A stretch of 64,000 nt of DNA. Source: CAXBNB01 sp040151475 (GTDB lineage Bacteria; Bacteroidota; Bacteroidia; Cytophagales; Cyclobacteriaceae). The translations under genes and the position numbers were made by a program. The notes under the pieces were generated by a model. That model was not told where the DNA came from, did not search any database, and was given only the letters and a program-made list of their open reading frames with translations. Shown piece by piece: positions 7,920-17,371 of the stretch (its first letter is position 1; each line of letters starts with the position of its first letter). Location of the stretch: assembly GCF_040151475.1 (NCBI RefSeq), contig NZ_JBDKWG010000107.1, forward strand, positions 8,469 to 72,468, given 5' to 3'.

Positions 7920-8819
7920 TTATTTTGTTGCTACTACAGGGTATTCATAATTCTCTGTATCAATAATCTCTCTCACCGCATTTTTGATTTTTACAGCCAA
8001 TTCATCAAGAGGCAAGTCATTGATGTCAGTACCAAAGGGGTCTTCAATTTCTTCAGCTATTAATTCAATACTAAACAGGAAGTAGAAAATTGACACTACA
8101 ATTGGCACGGCCCAGTATCCAAATTGCCAAACCAGTGCAAAGGGTAAGGAATTGATGTAAAAGAAAACGAATTTTTTGATAAACATACTGTAGGAATAAG
8201 GTATGGGGGTTGATTTAATACGCTCGCAAGCACCAATAATATCAGTAAATGCTTTCATTTCCTTATCCAGTACGAAAAACTGTTCCTGACTCAAATCACC
8301 TCTGTCTCTCAATAGTTGAATTCTTTGGTACATTATTCTATTGATCATATTGGGACGGTGTTTACTTTTGATCACAGCACTTTTCATTTCTGGATCCGGA
8401 AATTCCATTTCTCCTACCTTAATGCTACCTCTAAGATGCTCTTTCATCGAAAAGACCAGATTTGGAATTTGAGTTCTAAAGAAATGTTTATCCTCTGGGT
8501 TGGTTGTGAATGAACTTATTTTGATGGCCAAGGTTCTGCAGTTGTTGACCAGAGAACCCCAAAGCTTACGGCCTTCCCACCAGCGATCATAGGCGGTATT
8601 CGTTCTGATAACTAGAAACAGGCCAAGTATAATCCCTAGTATGGAGTGAAAAGCAAGAGTACCTTCGTATTCTAATTTAATGATTTCCTTCATCACGTAT
8701 TCTACCGACGCAGTAAATGCTCCTACCAACACCATCATTGGCAAAAGAGCTCGCATTACATGACGGCTGTAAACACTAAATATGTGTGAGACATACGTTT
8801 TGGGATTGTACTTTATCAT
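7920..8819 (-). CDS. Bestrophin-family membrane channel protein
   Basis: A 299-residue integral membrane protein of the bestrophin/UPF0187 family. It starts YNPKTYVSHIFSVYSRHVMRALLP and contains the family blocks RTNTAYDRWWEGRK after the first membrane helices, TPIPYSYS in the middle, and EIEDPFGTDINDLPLD near the C-terminus. Bacterial members form pentameric ion channels in the inner membrane; physiological ions and roles are poorly defined. It is a single gene between the sulfatase and the methionine operon, with a TTGAC-N4-GTCAA palindrome about 80 bases upstream of its start that may be a regulator site. Confidence 0.9.
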   Translation of the reverse strand: MIKYNPKTYVSHIFSVYSRHVMRALLPMMVLVGAFTASVEYVMKEIIKLEYEGTLAFHSILGIILGLFLVIRTNTAYDRWWEGRKLWGSLVNNCRTLAIKISSFTTNPEDKHFFRTQIPNLVFSMKEHLRGSIKVGEMEFPDPEMKSAVIKSKHRPNMINRIMYQRIQLLRDRGDLSQEQFFVLDKEMKAFTDIIGACERIKSTPIPYSYSMFIKKFVFFYINSLPFALVWQFGYWAVPIVVSIFYFLFSIELIAEEIEDPFGTDINDLPLDELAVKIKNAVREIIDTENYEYPVVATK

Positions 8820-8897
8820 CGTAGTTGGTTGGTTGGTGATACTTTGATTCCAAAGTAAATAATAAATTGTTAATATTTAGAAGATTCTTGGAATTCG

Positions 8898-8913
8898 ATT
8901 GACTTTAGTCAAT
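8898..8913. promoter_or_regulatory. 16-base palindrome upstream of the bestrophin gene
   Basis: ATTGACTTTAGTCAAT is a perfect inverted repeat with a 2-base centre. Its core TTGAC-N4-GTCAA has the geometry of a CRP/FNR-family operator. It could also be a short hairpin; the loop of two is too tight for a stable terminator. Confidence 0.35.
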
Positions 8914-8984
8914 TAAAATCTTTTTAGAGCAATGAGGAAGAACCGTTTGTCGGTATTTTACCTTGATGTTTCGACTTGCCTGCA

Positions 8985-10787
8985 TCAAATTTTTGGAGTG
9001 AAATTTTGTTTTTTCAGCAGTAGTAATCTAAAATCTAAAGCTTCCTTACCCGGAATATCAGGTGCTTGCAATATCAACTGACCTGTATTTTTATTCAGAT
9101 GAATAGCACCCATATTCAGAGGCTTAAAATCTTTCGTATAAGACTCAATTCGTTTGTGTCTATCGTATTGCATACCAATCAATGGTGGATCATGCGGTTC
9201 GGTGATTTTGGTTTTCAGAGTATCTGAATCAAAAATGAGTTCAATGGTTGAGCCTGTATTTTCCTTCGAACAAGTGTAGTATATAGTTGCATCGTAATCT
9301 CCTTCCTCTAATACTTCTATGTCCCATGAGATATAATCTTTCTCATCCGTCCAATTGGTAAAATAGGAACAGTTTGGCCACCGATTCGACCTTTGTATGT
9401 TGCCATGAGCCTGGCCGTCTTGCGCAGGTATTTGAGTATATTCAAAATCGGGATGGCCAACAGGAAAGGTTCTCAAATCCTTTTTTGGGAGTTCGGATAA
9501 TACATCAGTTTTCCATTGGTCTTTGATATTCATCATCTCCTTTTTTATATCGGGATATTGATCAGATACATCAGTGCTTTGACCCGGATCTTTGATCATG
9601 TGGTACAGGTTGTCTTCCGCATCCAATCGGAATCGCTGACTTCTTACACTTGTACTATTTCTCCAATTATTGATAATATATCTGTCTTCCCAATCAGAAT
9701 CATTTTCTATAAGTAGTGGTTTTAGACTTTTTCCATCCAAAGGTTTTTTAGGAGAAAATCTAATTCCGGCCAACTTGGTTAGCGTTGGGTATAAATCCAA
9801 CATACTGGAAATTTTAGTGATTTTTTTTCCAGCATCTATTTTTCCTTTCCACTGAACTATGAGAGGAGACCTTACCCCGCCTTCATCGGTAGATCCTTTT
9901 TTGCCTTTCATATTACCGTTCCATCGGTATCCATTGGGTCCATTGTCAGATAGGTAAGCGATGATGGTGTTTTCTGTTAGTTTTAGTTCATCAAGTTTTT
10001 TGATCAGCCTTCCTACATTCCAGTCTATGTTTTCACACATAGCAAGTGCAGCTCTGGTGTGCTGAAGATCCTCTTTTTCAGGATTCCGGTGAAGCATTTT
10101 TAATTCTTTGTTCTCATATTTTCGCCACCATTCATCAGGTATCTGCATGGGGCTGTGTGGCGTGTTGTATGGAAGGTATAGGAAGAAAGGATTGCTTTTG
10201 TTATTTTCAATAAAGGTTATGGCTTTGTTTGTGAAATCATCTATAATAAATCCTTCACCCTGAACCAATTGTCCATTGTGTTCTAAAAGGGGAGCGAAAT
10301 AGTTGCCCCAATGACCTGAGCAAAAGCCATAGAATTCGTCAAAGCCACGTCCGTTTGGGTGGTATGGGTATTGCATTCCATTGTGCCACTTACCAATGAC
10401 AGCTGTTTGATATCCGGCTTGTTTGAAGGTTTGGGCTATGGTAGTTTCATCCAAATCCAATCTTTCTCCACCTGCACTGGTGCTGTACACCCCACCTCTG
10501 ACATGATACCTTCCGGTCAGCAATTCTGCCCGGGTAGGGGAACATACTGGGCTCACATAGAATCTATCGAAAATGGTACCTTGCCGGGCTAATTCATCAA
10601 TATTAGGAGTATTTATATTCGAATTTCCATTGATACTTAAATCTCCCCATCCCTGATCATCCGTTAGTATAAAAACAATATTGGGAGTAACATCCACTTC
10701 ATTTTTCGCACATGAAAATAAGGCTGTAAGAGCAATAAATGCAATACACAGTTTTATTCCGTATGAAGAAAAAAAATGTTGGGCCAT
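8985..10787 (-). CDS. Sulfatase lipoprotein with C-terminal beta domain
   Basis: A 600-residue type I sulfatase. A lipoprotein signal (TALFSCAK, Cys26) is followed by the metal-binding LTDDQGWGDL (Asp43/Asp44), the formylglycine site VCSPTRAELLTGR with Cys82 as the residue to be oxidised, and later SDNGPNGYRWNG. Roughly residues 445-600 form an extra beta-rich domain with no catalytic motif, possibly a carbohydrate-binding module. It should hydrolyse sulfate esters on polysaccharide or oligosaccharide at the cell envelope. A Cys-type sulfatase needs an anSME or FGE maturase, and none is encoded in this window. The substrate cannot be told from sequence alone. Confidence 0.92.
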   Translation of the reverse strand: MAQHFFSSYGIKLCIAFIALTALFSCAKNEVDVTPNIVFILTDDQGWGDLSINGNSNINTPNIDELARQGTIFDRFYVSPVCSPTRAELLTGRYHVRGGVYSTSAGGERLDLDETTIAQTFKQAGYQTAVIGKWHNGMQYPYHPNGRGFDEFYGFCSGHWGNYFAPLLEHNGQLVQGEGFIIDDFTNKAITFIENNKSNPFFLYLPYNTPHSPMQIPDEWWRKYENKELKMLHRNPEKEDLQHTRAALAMCENIDWNVGRLIKKLDELKLTENTIIAYLSDNGPNGYRWNGNMKGKKGSTDEGGVRSPLIVQWKGKIDAGKKITKISSMLDLYPTLTKLAGIRFSPKKPLDGKSLKPLLIENDSDWEDRYIINNWRNSTSVRSQRFRLDAEDNLYHMIKDPGQSTDVSDQYPDIKKEMMNIKDQWKTDVLSELPKKDLRTFPVGHPDFEYTQIPAQDGQAHGNIQRSNRWPNCSYFTNWTDEKDYISWDIEVLEEGDYDATIYYTCSKENTGSTIELIFDSDTLKTKITEPHDPPLIGMQYDRHKRIESYTKDFKPLNMGAIHLNKNTGQLILQAPDIPGKEALDFRLLLLKKQNFTPKI

Positions 10788-10891
10788 AATGTTTTGGAAG
10801 ACACGGATAGTTTTTGGTTTTAAAGGTAAATATATTTTTTAGAATAAAGTTTTGCTACATTGATACTTCAATCCATGTATTGGGTGATGTC

Positions 10892-13792
10892 TTATATTTT
10901 CATAAACCGACTTACTTCTATGCCTGTAGTTGTCTCTACCTGAACGATATAGACACCACTGCTAAAGGCACTTATGTCAACTATCATTCTACTTTCGAAC
11001 GACGAGGTAAACAACACATTACCACTGATATCAACGATAGAAATCTTTGTGCCTGATAGCTCGGAAGTTAAGTTCAGACTAATGTTTGCTGAAGATGGGT
11101 TCGGATAAATAGTAAGGTTCTGGTCGTATGTGATATCGGTAGAAGTTTTTCCAATGATAGGGGTGAAATTACTATTGCTAATTTCTTCCTGAATATTGAC
11201 GGTATAGTCTTCTGTTTCCCCATAAGCATAAGATTCACAAGAACCGGACTCTTGATTATATTTCATCGAAACTCTGAGTAAGGTTTCTCCAAGCAGAGCA
11301 CTAGCTGGTATATTAAATTGATGTAAGGTCAGGTTGTCTGCATCTGCCTGGCTGGTCAATACTTTTTCACCTGTGTCTGTAAAGAGTCCGTTGTGATTGA
11401 AATCTATCCACACATTCCAGTATTTCGGAAAATTAGTCAGTTGTCCGGCTTGCAAGCCTATTTCTACTTCTGAATCTCTTTGCAGGTCAGTGACCCACGA
11501 GCTGAAATCTGCATATCCACCATTATTTCCACTTTCATTATTGATAGAACCAAATTGTACCAGTTGTATCCATTCATTTTCGGATGATCCTCCTGACGCA
11601 ATACAATATGGAGTAAATTCAACGGATGCTGAAAAACTTGAATTAGAATTTTCTGAACATTGGGATTGAACCTGAAACTCATAAGTTTCCCCGGAACTTA
11701 AACCTGAGAGTGCAACAGAAGAAATGTTTGAAGTTTCTGTTTGCCAAGTGGCTGATCCTATCACCCTATACCTGACGTCATAAGACTGAATGGCTCTAAC
11801 CGTATCCCATTTTAGTTTAATACTTGAAGTAGTAATGTTGCTGTATGTAATGTTTTCAGGAACATCCGGACGACATTCCGTCTGAAATGTGAATGGATTA
11901 GTGAATCCTGAAATATCTACTGTTGAGCATAGTGATTGCATTTCTACTTCATAGATTGTACCTGCCAACAGGTTGGTTAATGTTGCGTTGTTGCTTGTTG
12001 CTTCAAAGTTATTCCAGTCAATCATACCCTTTTCTCTGTACCTTCCCTGATAATTGTTTACTCCCAGCAACGGATCCCAGGAAATAATAGCTGATTGGTC
12101 GGTTATGTCATTTGCAGCGAAATTATCTGGTTTTACAGGATTGCAAGAAGATGGTACAATGCCTGAAACAATAAGAGAGAAATTTTGAGCCCCGTTAGTC
12201 AAAGAACCTTTGTGGTTTATTGTAATGGTGTATTCCCCGTATGCGGGATTGCTTATCTCAATTTTTTCTACATTGTCAATTGAATTGTCTCCTGAGGATG
12301 CGGATGCACTCAGGTTATTTGGATTTAATGTCCAGGGAGAATAGGTGGAAGTTGATGAGGTAAGCCGGCAATCCAGGTCGTTGACAAGCAGTTTGGATGT
12401 AGAGTTTTGCGAAGTAATGCTTTCTGTCAGAGGTGTTCCTTTTGGATCAGTCCAACAGATTGTCAAAACGAGAGGAGACAGTCCGTCTGCCACTATTATT
12501 TTTTGAAAAGACTCTCCGTTATTTAAAGTATGCTCCTCTATCAGGGTGGATTCTTTATTTTCAGAAATGGTTTCTGCGGCTGCTTTTACGTCTAGCAAAC
12601 CCCAGCCATATTTGTAGTCGGGTCCGGGATTTGATCCGGCTTCTTTGGCTGAATGTATAACTAAGCCTCTAAGGGTGGCAGATCGCATGAAAGCATTATT
12701 GAGGTTGTTGTAATGCTGCTGCAATAAAATCAATGAACCGGCTACATTGGGTGTGGCCATGGAAGTGCCACTTAACGATTCATAATCCGAATTTCCTCCA
12801 CTGAATGAAGACCACACATCCACACCATTTCCTACTATGTCAGGCTTGATCCTGCCATCATCTGTGGGGCCTGTAGAACTGAAATAGGCTAACTCCACAC
12901 TTGAGCTCCCAGTGTAGTTCAGTACATCATCAACTGCTCCAACTACAAGTACGTTTTTTGCAGTACCCGCACCTTCCAGTAAATCATATCCATTTCGTGA
13001 AGTGTTTTTACCATCATTGCCATCGTTTCCTGCCGCTTTCACAATCAAATAGTATGGTGCGGCAAAGGATATTTCATCCCATGCTTCTGCAGTATCATCA
13101 TAGTAGCCAAACCTCCAATTTGGCCAGCCGTCTCTGGAATCCGTACTGTATCCATACGAATGGCTGGATATCAGGTAGCCTCCTGCGGCAAAAGCTGTCA
13201 TTTCGGATTCATCAGAATTCCAGTCGCTTGCACGGAGCAAGGCTGCTGATGCCATGCCTTTCGCTGAGTCGGACACACCTGCAGCGATCAGCGTTCCTGC
13301 TACGTGAGTGGCATGTTCCGTTCCACTATTAGAACTTGAAAACCGAATTCCATCTACCAGTGTCACTCTCCCGCCAAACTCCTGATGAGTAGTTCTGACG
13401 GCATCTCCATCCCACAAACCCAGAGTCATTGATTCTCCATTTAAATCTAAACCTGAAAGACCTCCTGTCCAGAGACTTGATGCACCAGTGGTCTTGGCTG
13501 CATTGATATTGAAAGTAGTATAATAAAGAGGAGTATTTTCAGAAGTGATTTTTTGAATTTCAATTACCCTGTCATTTCGGTATATTTTACCCGATTCCAA
13601 TCCATTTTTTTTTGCAAATTCGATTGCCAGTTTTTTTCTTTCTGATTGATCGGATTCCAACTTTTGCTTAAGTGTATTGATTTTTGTTTTATCAGGAACC
13701 AGATTGTTTCTTTGAAATTGATTTTGTGCATCGCCCTCCAGATGAATAAAAGTAATAATAAAAGTGAAGGCAAGTAGAAATTTGAATTTCAT
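10892..13792 (-). CDS. Secreted S8 (subtilisin-like) serine protease with FnIII, GEVED and T9SS sorting domains
   Basis: A 966-residue exported protease with a signal peptide ending near DAQNQ. The catalytic triad is Asp128 (LWDGD), His163 (EHATHVAGT) and Ser344 (SGTSMATPNVAG). After the peptidase domain comes a proprotein-convertase-like beta domain around residues 420-545, then two fibronectin type III domains (about 550-640 and 640-725), a GEVED domain (about 730-870, with IDFNHNGLF and YGETEDYTVNI) and a T9SS type A sorting domain ending in VETTTGIEVSRFMKI. It should act outside the cell on protein substrates. The gene is monocistronic by spacing. Confidence 0.93.
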   Translation of the reverse strand: MKFKFLLAFTFIITFIHLEGDAQNQFQRNNLVPDKTKINTLKQKLESDQSERKKLAIEFAKKNGLESGKIYRNDRVIEIQKITSENTPLYYTTFNINAAKTTGASSLWTGGLSGLDLNGESMTLGLWDGDAVRTTHQEFGGRVTLVDGIRFSSSNSGTEHATHVAGTLIAAGVSDSAKGMASAALLRASDWNSDESEMTAFAAGGYLISSHSYGYSTDSRDGWPNWRFGYYDDTAEAWDEISFAAPYYLIVKAAGNDGNDGKNTSRNGYDLLEGAGTAKNVLVVGAVDDVLNYTGSSSVELAYFSSTGPTDDGRIKPDIVGNGVDVWSSFSGGNSDYESLSGTSMATPNVAGSLILLQQHYNNLNNAFMRSATLRGLVIHSAKEAGSNPGPDYKYGWGLLDVKAAAETISENKESTLIEEHTLNNGESFQKIIVADGLSPLVLTICWTDPKGTPLTESITSQNSTSKLLVNDLDCRLTSSTSTYSPWTLNPNNLSASASSGDNSIDNVEKIEISNPAYGEYTITINHKGSLTNGAQNFSLIVSGIVPSSCNPVKPDNFAANDITDQSAIISWDPLLGVNNYQGRYREKGMIDWNNFEATSNNATLTNLLAGTIYEVEMQSLCSTVDISGFTNPFTFQTECRPDVPENITYSNITTSSIKLKWDTVRAIQSYDVRYRVIGSATWQTETSNISSVALSGLSSGETYEFQVQSQCSENSNSSFSASVEFTPYCIASGGSSENEWIQLVQFGSINNESGNNGGYADFSSWVTDLQRDSEVEIGLQAGQLTNFPKYWNVWIDFNHNGLFTDTGEKVLTSQADADNLTLHQFNIPASALLGETLLRVSMKYNQESGSCESYAYGETEDYTVNIQEEISNSNFTPIIGKTSTDITYDQNLTIYPNPSSANISLNLTSELSGTKISIVDISGNVLFTSSFESRMIVDISAFSSGVYIVQVETTTGIEVSRFMKI

Positions 13793-13989
13793 GTATTGGG
13801 TGAAAATTGATTTTGTATGCTATTAGACCTTTTGCCTTTTCAATGGTTTAAATTGAAAATCGTTCATTTATATTCTATGAAAAAATGTTGAATATGAATA
13901 TGAGTAAACAACACACCTATTGTTGTAAACCCCTAAATAAATATTCTGAAGAGTACAATGAACGACAAAGTGACTTTTCAAATCTTTAC

Positions 13990-15327
13990 TTATAGCAACT
14001 CATTGGCCAGATTTGCCAATTCAGAACGCTCTCCTTTTTCTAAATTAATATGAGTGAACAAAGGTTGCCCCTGTATCCTGTCAACCAGATAAGAAAGCCC
14101 ATTACTTTGTGAGTCTAAGTAAGGAGTGTCAATTTGATTGACATCTCCGGTAAAGACGATTTTCGTGTTTTCTCCGGCTCTGGTGATGATCGTTTTTACT
14201 TCATGTGGCGTAAGGTTTTGAGCTTCATCCACAATGAAGTAAATATTGGATAAGCTTCGTCCTCTGATATAAGCCAATGGAGTAATCATTAGCTTTTCTT
14301 TGTTGAGCATTTCTGTAATTCTGCTGTATTCCTTATCGGTTTCTCTGTATTGGTTTTGGATAAACTTGAGGTTGTCCCAAAGGGGTTCCATGTATGGATT
14401 GAGTTTTGATTTGATATCTCCGGGCAGGTATCCAATGTCTTTGTTGCTCAAGGGGACAATCGGACGGGCTAAATATACCTGTTTAAAATTTCTTCTTTGT
14501 TCCAATGCAGAAGCCAAAGCCAATAAAGTTTTGCCTGTTCCGGCTACTCCCGTAATAGCTAAAAGTTTGACTTCAGGGTTCATCATACCATGTATGGCAA
14601 ATGCTTGTTCTGCATTTCTGGGTTTGATGCCATACACAGTTTTTTTCTCCACATGGTCGATCAAATCCGTTTGAGGGTTGTAATATGCCAGAGCAGAGTT
14701 TTTATCGCTTTTTACTATGTAATAGCAGTTGTTGATGGGTTTTCTGGCACCCAGAATTCTTTTTTTCTCTACAGAAAAGTCCTTATAAAGGTCATTGATG
14801 GCAGCAGCAGATACCCTATTCAACTCATGTTTCCCTGATACTAAAGACCTGACATCTTTTATTTTTCCGGTTTCATAATCTTCAGCATTCAGATGCAACG
14901 ACTTGGCTTTCAGTCTCAGGTTAATGTCTTTAGAAACTAAGATGACTTTTTTATCTTTTTCCTCTTCGTGAAGGTTAAGCGCAGCATTTAATATTTTGTG
15001 GTCGTTTTTTTTATCGTCAAAGATTTTCTCGGCATCCAATTTAGGGTTAGAATGCATTAAGACTTTAAACCTCCCTTTGGTTTTTCCATTGAGAGGTATC
15101 CAATCTTGTAGCATGTGGCCTTCAGACAATTTGTCTATTAACCTGGCAAACTCACGAGCTTCAAAATTGATGGTGTCATTCCCTTTTTTGAAATTGTCCA
15201 GCTCTTCCAGTACAGTTATAGGTATTCCCACGTCGTGTTCTGCAAAATGCATAATAGAATCGTGAGAGTATAAAATTACAGATGTATCCAGTACGAATAT
15301 TTTTTTTTCACTACCTTTCTTCGCCAT
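13990..15327 (-). CDS. PIN-PhoH family protein (putative RNase/ATPase)
   Basis: A 445-residue two-domain protein. Residues 8-150 form a PIN nuclease domain (VLDTSVILYSHDS with Asp14, LEELDNFKKG, and VSKDINLRLKAK). Residues 230-445 form the PhoH P-loop ATPase with Walker A GVAGTGKT (260-267) and Walker B FIVDEAQN, then TGDVNQID. The domain order and length match PhoH2-type proteins such as B. subtilis YlaK, in which RNA helicase and RNase activities have been described for mycobacterial relatives. It should be cytoplasmic. No toxin-antitoxin partner is adjacent; neighbours are protease genes. Confidence 0.92.
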   Translation of the reverse strand: MAKKGSEKKIFVLDTSVILYSHDSIMHFAEHDVGIPITVLEELDNFKKGNDTINFEAREFARLIDKLSEGHMLQDWIPLNGKTKGRFKVLMHSNPKLDAEKIFDDKKNDHKILNAALNLHEEEKDKKVILVSKDINLRLKAKSLHLNAEDYETGKIKDVRSLVSGKHELNRVSAAAINDLYKDFSVEKKRILGARKPINNCYYIVKSDKNSALAYYNPQTDLIDHVEKKTVYGIKPRNAEQAFAIHGMMNPEVKLLAITGVAGTGKTLLALASALEQRRNFKQVYLARPIVPLSNKDIGYLPGDIKSKLNPYMEPLWDNLKFIQNQYRETDKEYSRITEMLNKEKLMITPLAYIRGRSLSNIYFIVDEAQNLTPHEVKTIITRAGENTKIVFTGDVNQIDTPYLDSQSNGLSYLVDRIQGQPLFTHINLEKGERSELANLANELL

Positions 15328-15457
15328 GCCGTTTATAATTTAAGGGTGAGTTTTTGAGTAAAGGCTTTTTACTACGACCTTTTAAATTGGAGGATAATTT
15401 CTATTAAATAGATTTATTATCAAACACTTTACCGAACTTTATTTTAATTATTTTTGA

Positions 15458-17350
15458 TCACTTGTTGATCCATGATTTTCTCATTGTTTTTTGCTTTTTG
15501 GTAGGAGCAGGGTTTGGTTTAATATCGAGTTTGGTATGTGTGTCTTTTTCTATTACGTGCCCTTTAAGCCTTACTTTTTTGAGCTTGCCTTTTTGGTTTA
15601 GGCGTATTACTATTACCTTTATTTTATCACCGTTTTTGTGTGTTTGTTTGAAGTGGTCAAATGTGTTGATGAAATTGCCTGAATTGAGTTTCACTCCGTC
15701 AAATTTGTGAATAATATCACCTGACTGATATCCCAGTTCTTTACCAAACCTGTTGAGATTACTTGTATCGGTTATTATAACAGAGCCATTGTCAGTATTT
15801 GAATAAAAGTTAATTCCACCCAAAGACACTTCTTTTTTAATCTCTCTAGAAGTGTAAATTACCCCGACTTTTTCTAGCATGGATTCCAATGGGAGTGGTG
15901 AACTTCCTTCTACATATTGTGTGAAAAAATCTCGGATTTCGGGAAAAGTCAGTTCTGTAATAATGTCAAAAAGTTCATCATCCCTGAAAGAATTTTCCTT
16001 GCCGAACTTTTTCGACAGATCTTGCATCATGTCTTGAATGCCGTATTTTCCATTAGACAATTCTCTCAGTCTGATGTCCAGACAAAGTCCGATAAGGGCA
16101 CCTTTTTGATAGACATTTCCATATTGAAATTTATATTCATGCAGGCATTTTTTGCTCAGTTCGGTGAATGGCAATTCCTGATCATATCGGGTAGCAGATT
16201 TTATTTTTTCCAATAATACTTCCAGGTATTGCCTGGCATCCATTTTTCCATATTTGACTTGTGCAAGACCCGCTGCATATTCCGTTACTCCTTCGTAAAG
16301 CCATAGATGCTTAGACATTTTGGGTTGTATGAAATCGAAGTTTCCAATTTCCTCAGAATGAATATTTAAGGGTGTGACTATGTGAAAAAACTCATGTGCT
16401 GTAAAATCCTTGATCGTTTGCGAAATCAAAATAGGATGCAATTCGGGAAGGCTGTAGAGCGAGGAATAGGAGTGCTCTAAAGCACCAAGGGCAAGTGATC
16501 CGCTAAAAACACCAGAGAAATGATATATCAGGAAAGCATACCGATCTATAGGAAGCTTTCCACCTAAGTAGTCTTTTTGTGCTTCCAGAGTTTCCTTTAT
16601 ATATCCGGTGGTAATTCCCGAAGTGGCAATTTTGTTTGGAGAATAAACCGAAACGAGGATTTTCGCTCCACCCATTTCAAAAGTTGTGGTATCCGGAACG
16701 CAGTACATAATAGGGCCATCGGCCAGATCGAAGTAATTGTTAGTGGTGAATATGTCTATCGAGTCTGATGCGATGGTTTTAGGAAGTGCAGTTGACCCAA
16801 AGAGATCACCGGGGTGTTTTATATGAACGTTGTAAGGCAGGTTTTTGTAGTTGTCCAAATATCCTATAAAAGCATAGGTGTTGATGATGAAATTTTTTCC
16901 TTCTTCAATATTGGATCCGGCTGGTTCAAATATAAAATTGTTCTTTTTACTGTCGTAGGTATCTTCCACCCAGTATGAAATTTTATGCAATTTGTTTGCA
17001 TTGTATATCAGTCGTCGGTTGGGGGAGATGCTATCTGTTTTGAGCTGATTTCCATTAGAATCAATGGCCAGAAAGTTACTGATAAACCTTCCAAAATCAT
17101 ATACCGAATAAGTACCGGGGACAATCTTGGGAATATGGTATTCTATTCGTTCTTCTGAGATTTCAGGGACTTCTATAGTTACTTTTACCTTGTCATCCAC
17201 TACTTTATTGAGATCAATAAATACCTCGTAACTTGGTTGGGCAATAGATCGAAAAGAAAAGAAAAAACACAGAGCTACAGTCAGTATGCTAATTTTTTTT
17301 ATGGAAAGGGCTGCCATTTTAATATGAATTGGCAAGCGGAAATGAATCAT
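15458..17350 (-). CDS. M61-family metallopeptidase with PDZ domain
   Basis: A 630-residue exported peptidase. ATG at 17350 is used here; ATG at 17317 (MAALSIKKISILTV) would give a more typical signal peptide. The N-terminal beta region (EVPEISEERIEYHIPKIVPG) is typical of M61 glycyl aminopeptidases. The zinc site is HEFFH (His319, Glu320, His323) with the third ligand in WLYEGVTEYAA. A PDZ domain follows near residues 520-600 (LGYQSGDIIHKFDGVKL). The family cleaves peptides in the periplasm or outside. It ends 21 bases after the preceding DnaJ-TPR gene stops, so the two are probably cotranscribed. Confidence 0.9.
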   Translation of the reverse strand: MIHFRLPIHIKMAALSIKKISILTVALCFFFSFRSIAQPSYEVFIDLNKVVDDKVKVTIEVPEISEERIEYHIPKIVPGTYSVYDFGRFISNFLAIDSNGNQLKTDSISPNRRLIYNANKLHKISYWVEDTYDSKKNNFIFEPAGSNIEEGKNFIINTYAFIGYLDNYKNLPYNVHIKHPGDLFGSTALPKTIASDSIDIFTTNNYFDLADGPIMYCVPDTTTFEMGGAKILVSVYSPNKIATSGITTGYIKETLEAQKDYLGGKLPIDRYAFLIYHFSGVFSGSLALGALEHSYSSLYSLPELHPILISQTIKDFTAHEFFHIVTPLNIHSEEIGNFDFIQPKMSKHLWLYEGVTEYAAGLAQVKYGKMDARQYLEVLLEKIKSATRYDQELPFTELSKKCLHEYKFQYGNVYQKGALIGLCLDIRLRELSNGKYGIQDMMQDLSKKFGKENSFRDDELFDIITELTFPEIRDFFTQYVEGSSPLPLESMLEKVGVIYTSREIKKEVSLGGINFYSNTDNGSVIITDTSNLNRFGKELGYQSGDIIHKFDGVKLNSGNFINTFDHFKQTHKNGDKIKVIVIRLNQKGKLKKVRLKGHVIEKDTHTKLDIKPNPAPTKKQKTMRKSWINK

Positions 17351-17371
17351 AAGTATTCCTGATAATGAGGT

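Noticed and set aside
13990..15327. PIN domain of the PhoH-family protein considered as a VapC-type toxin
   Set aside because: It is fused to a PhoH ATPase in the usual housekeeping arrangement and has no antitoxin gene beside it.
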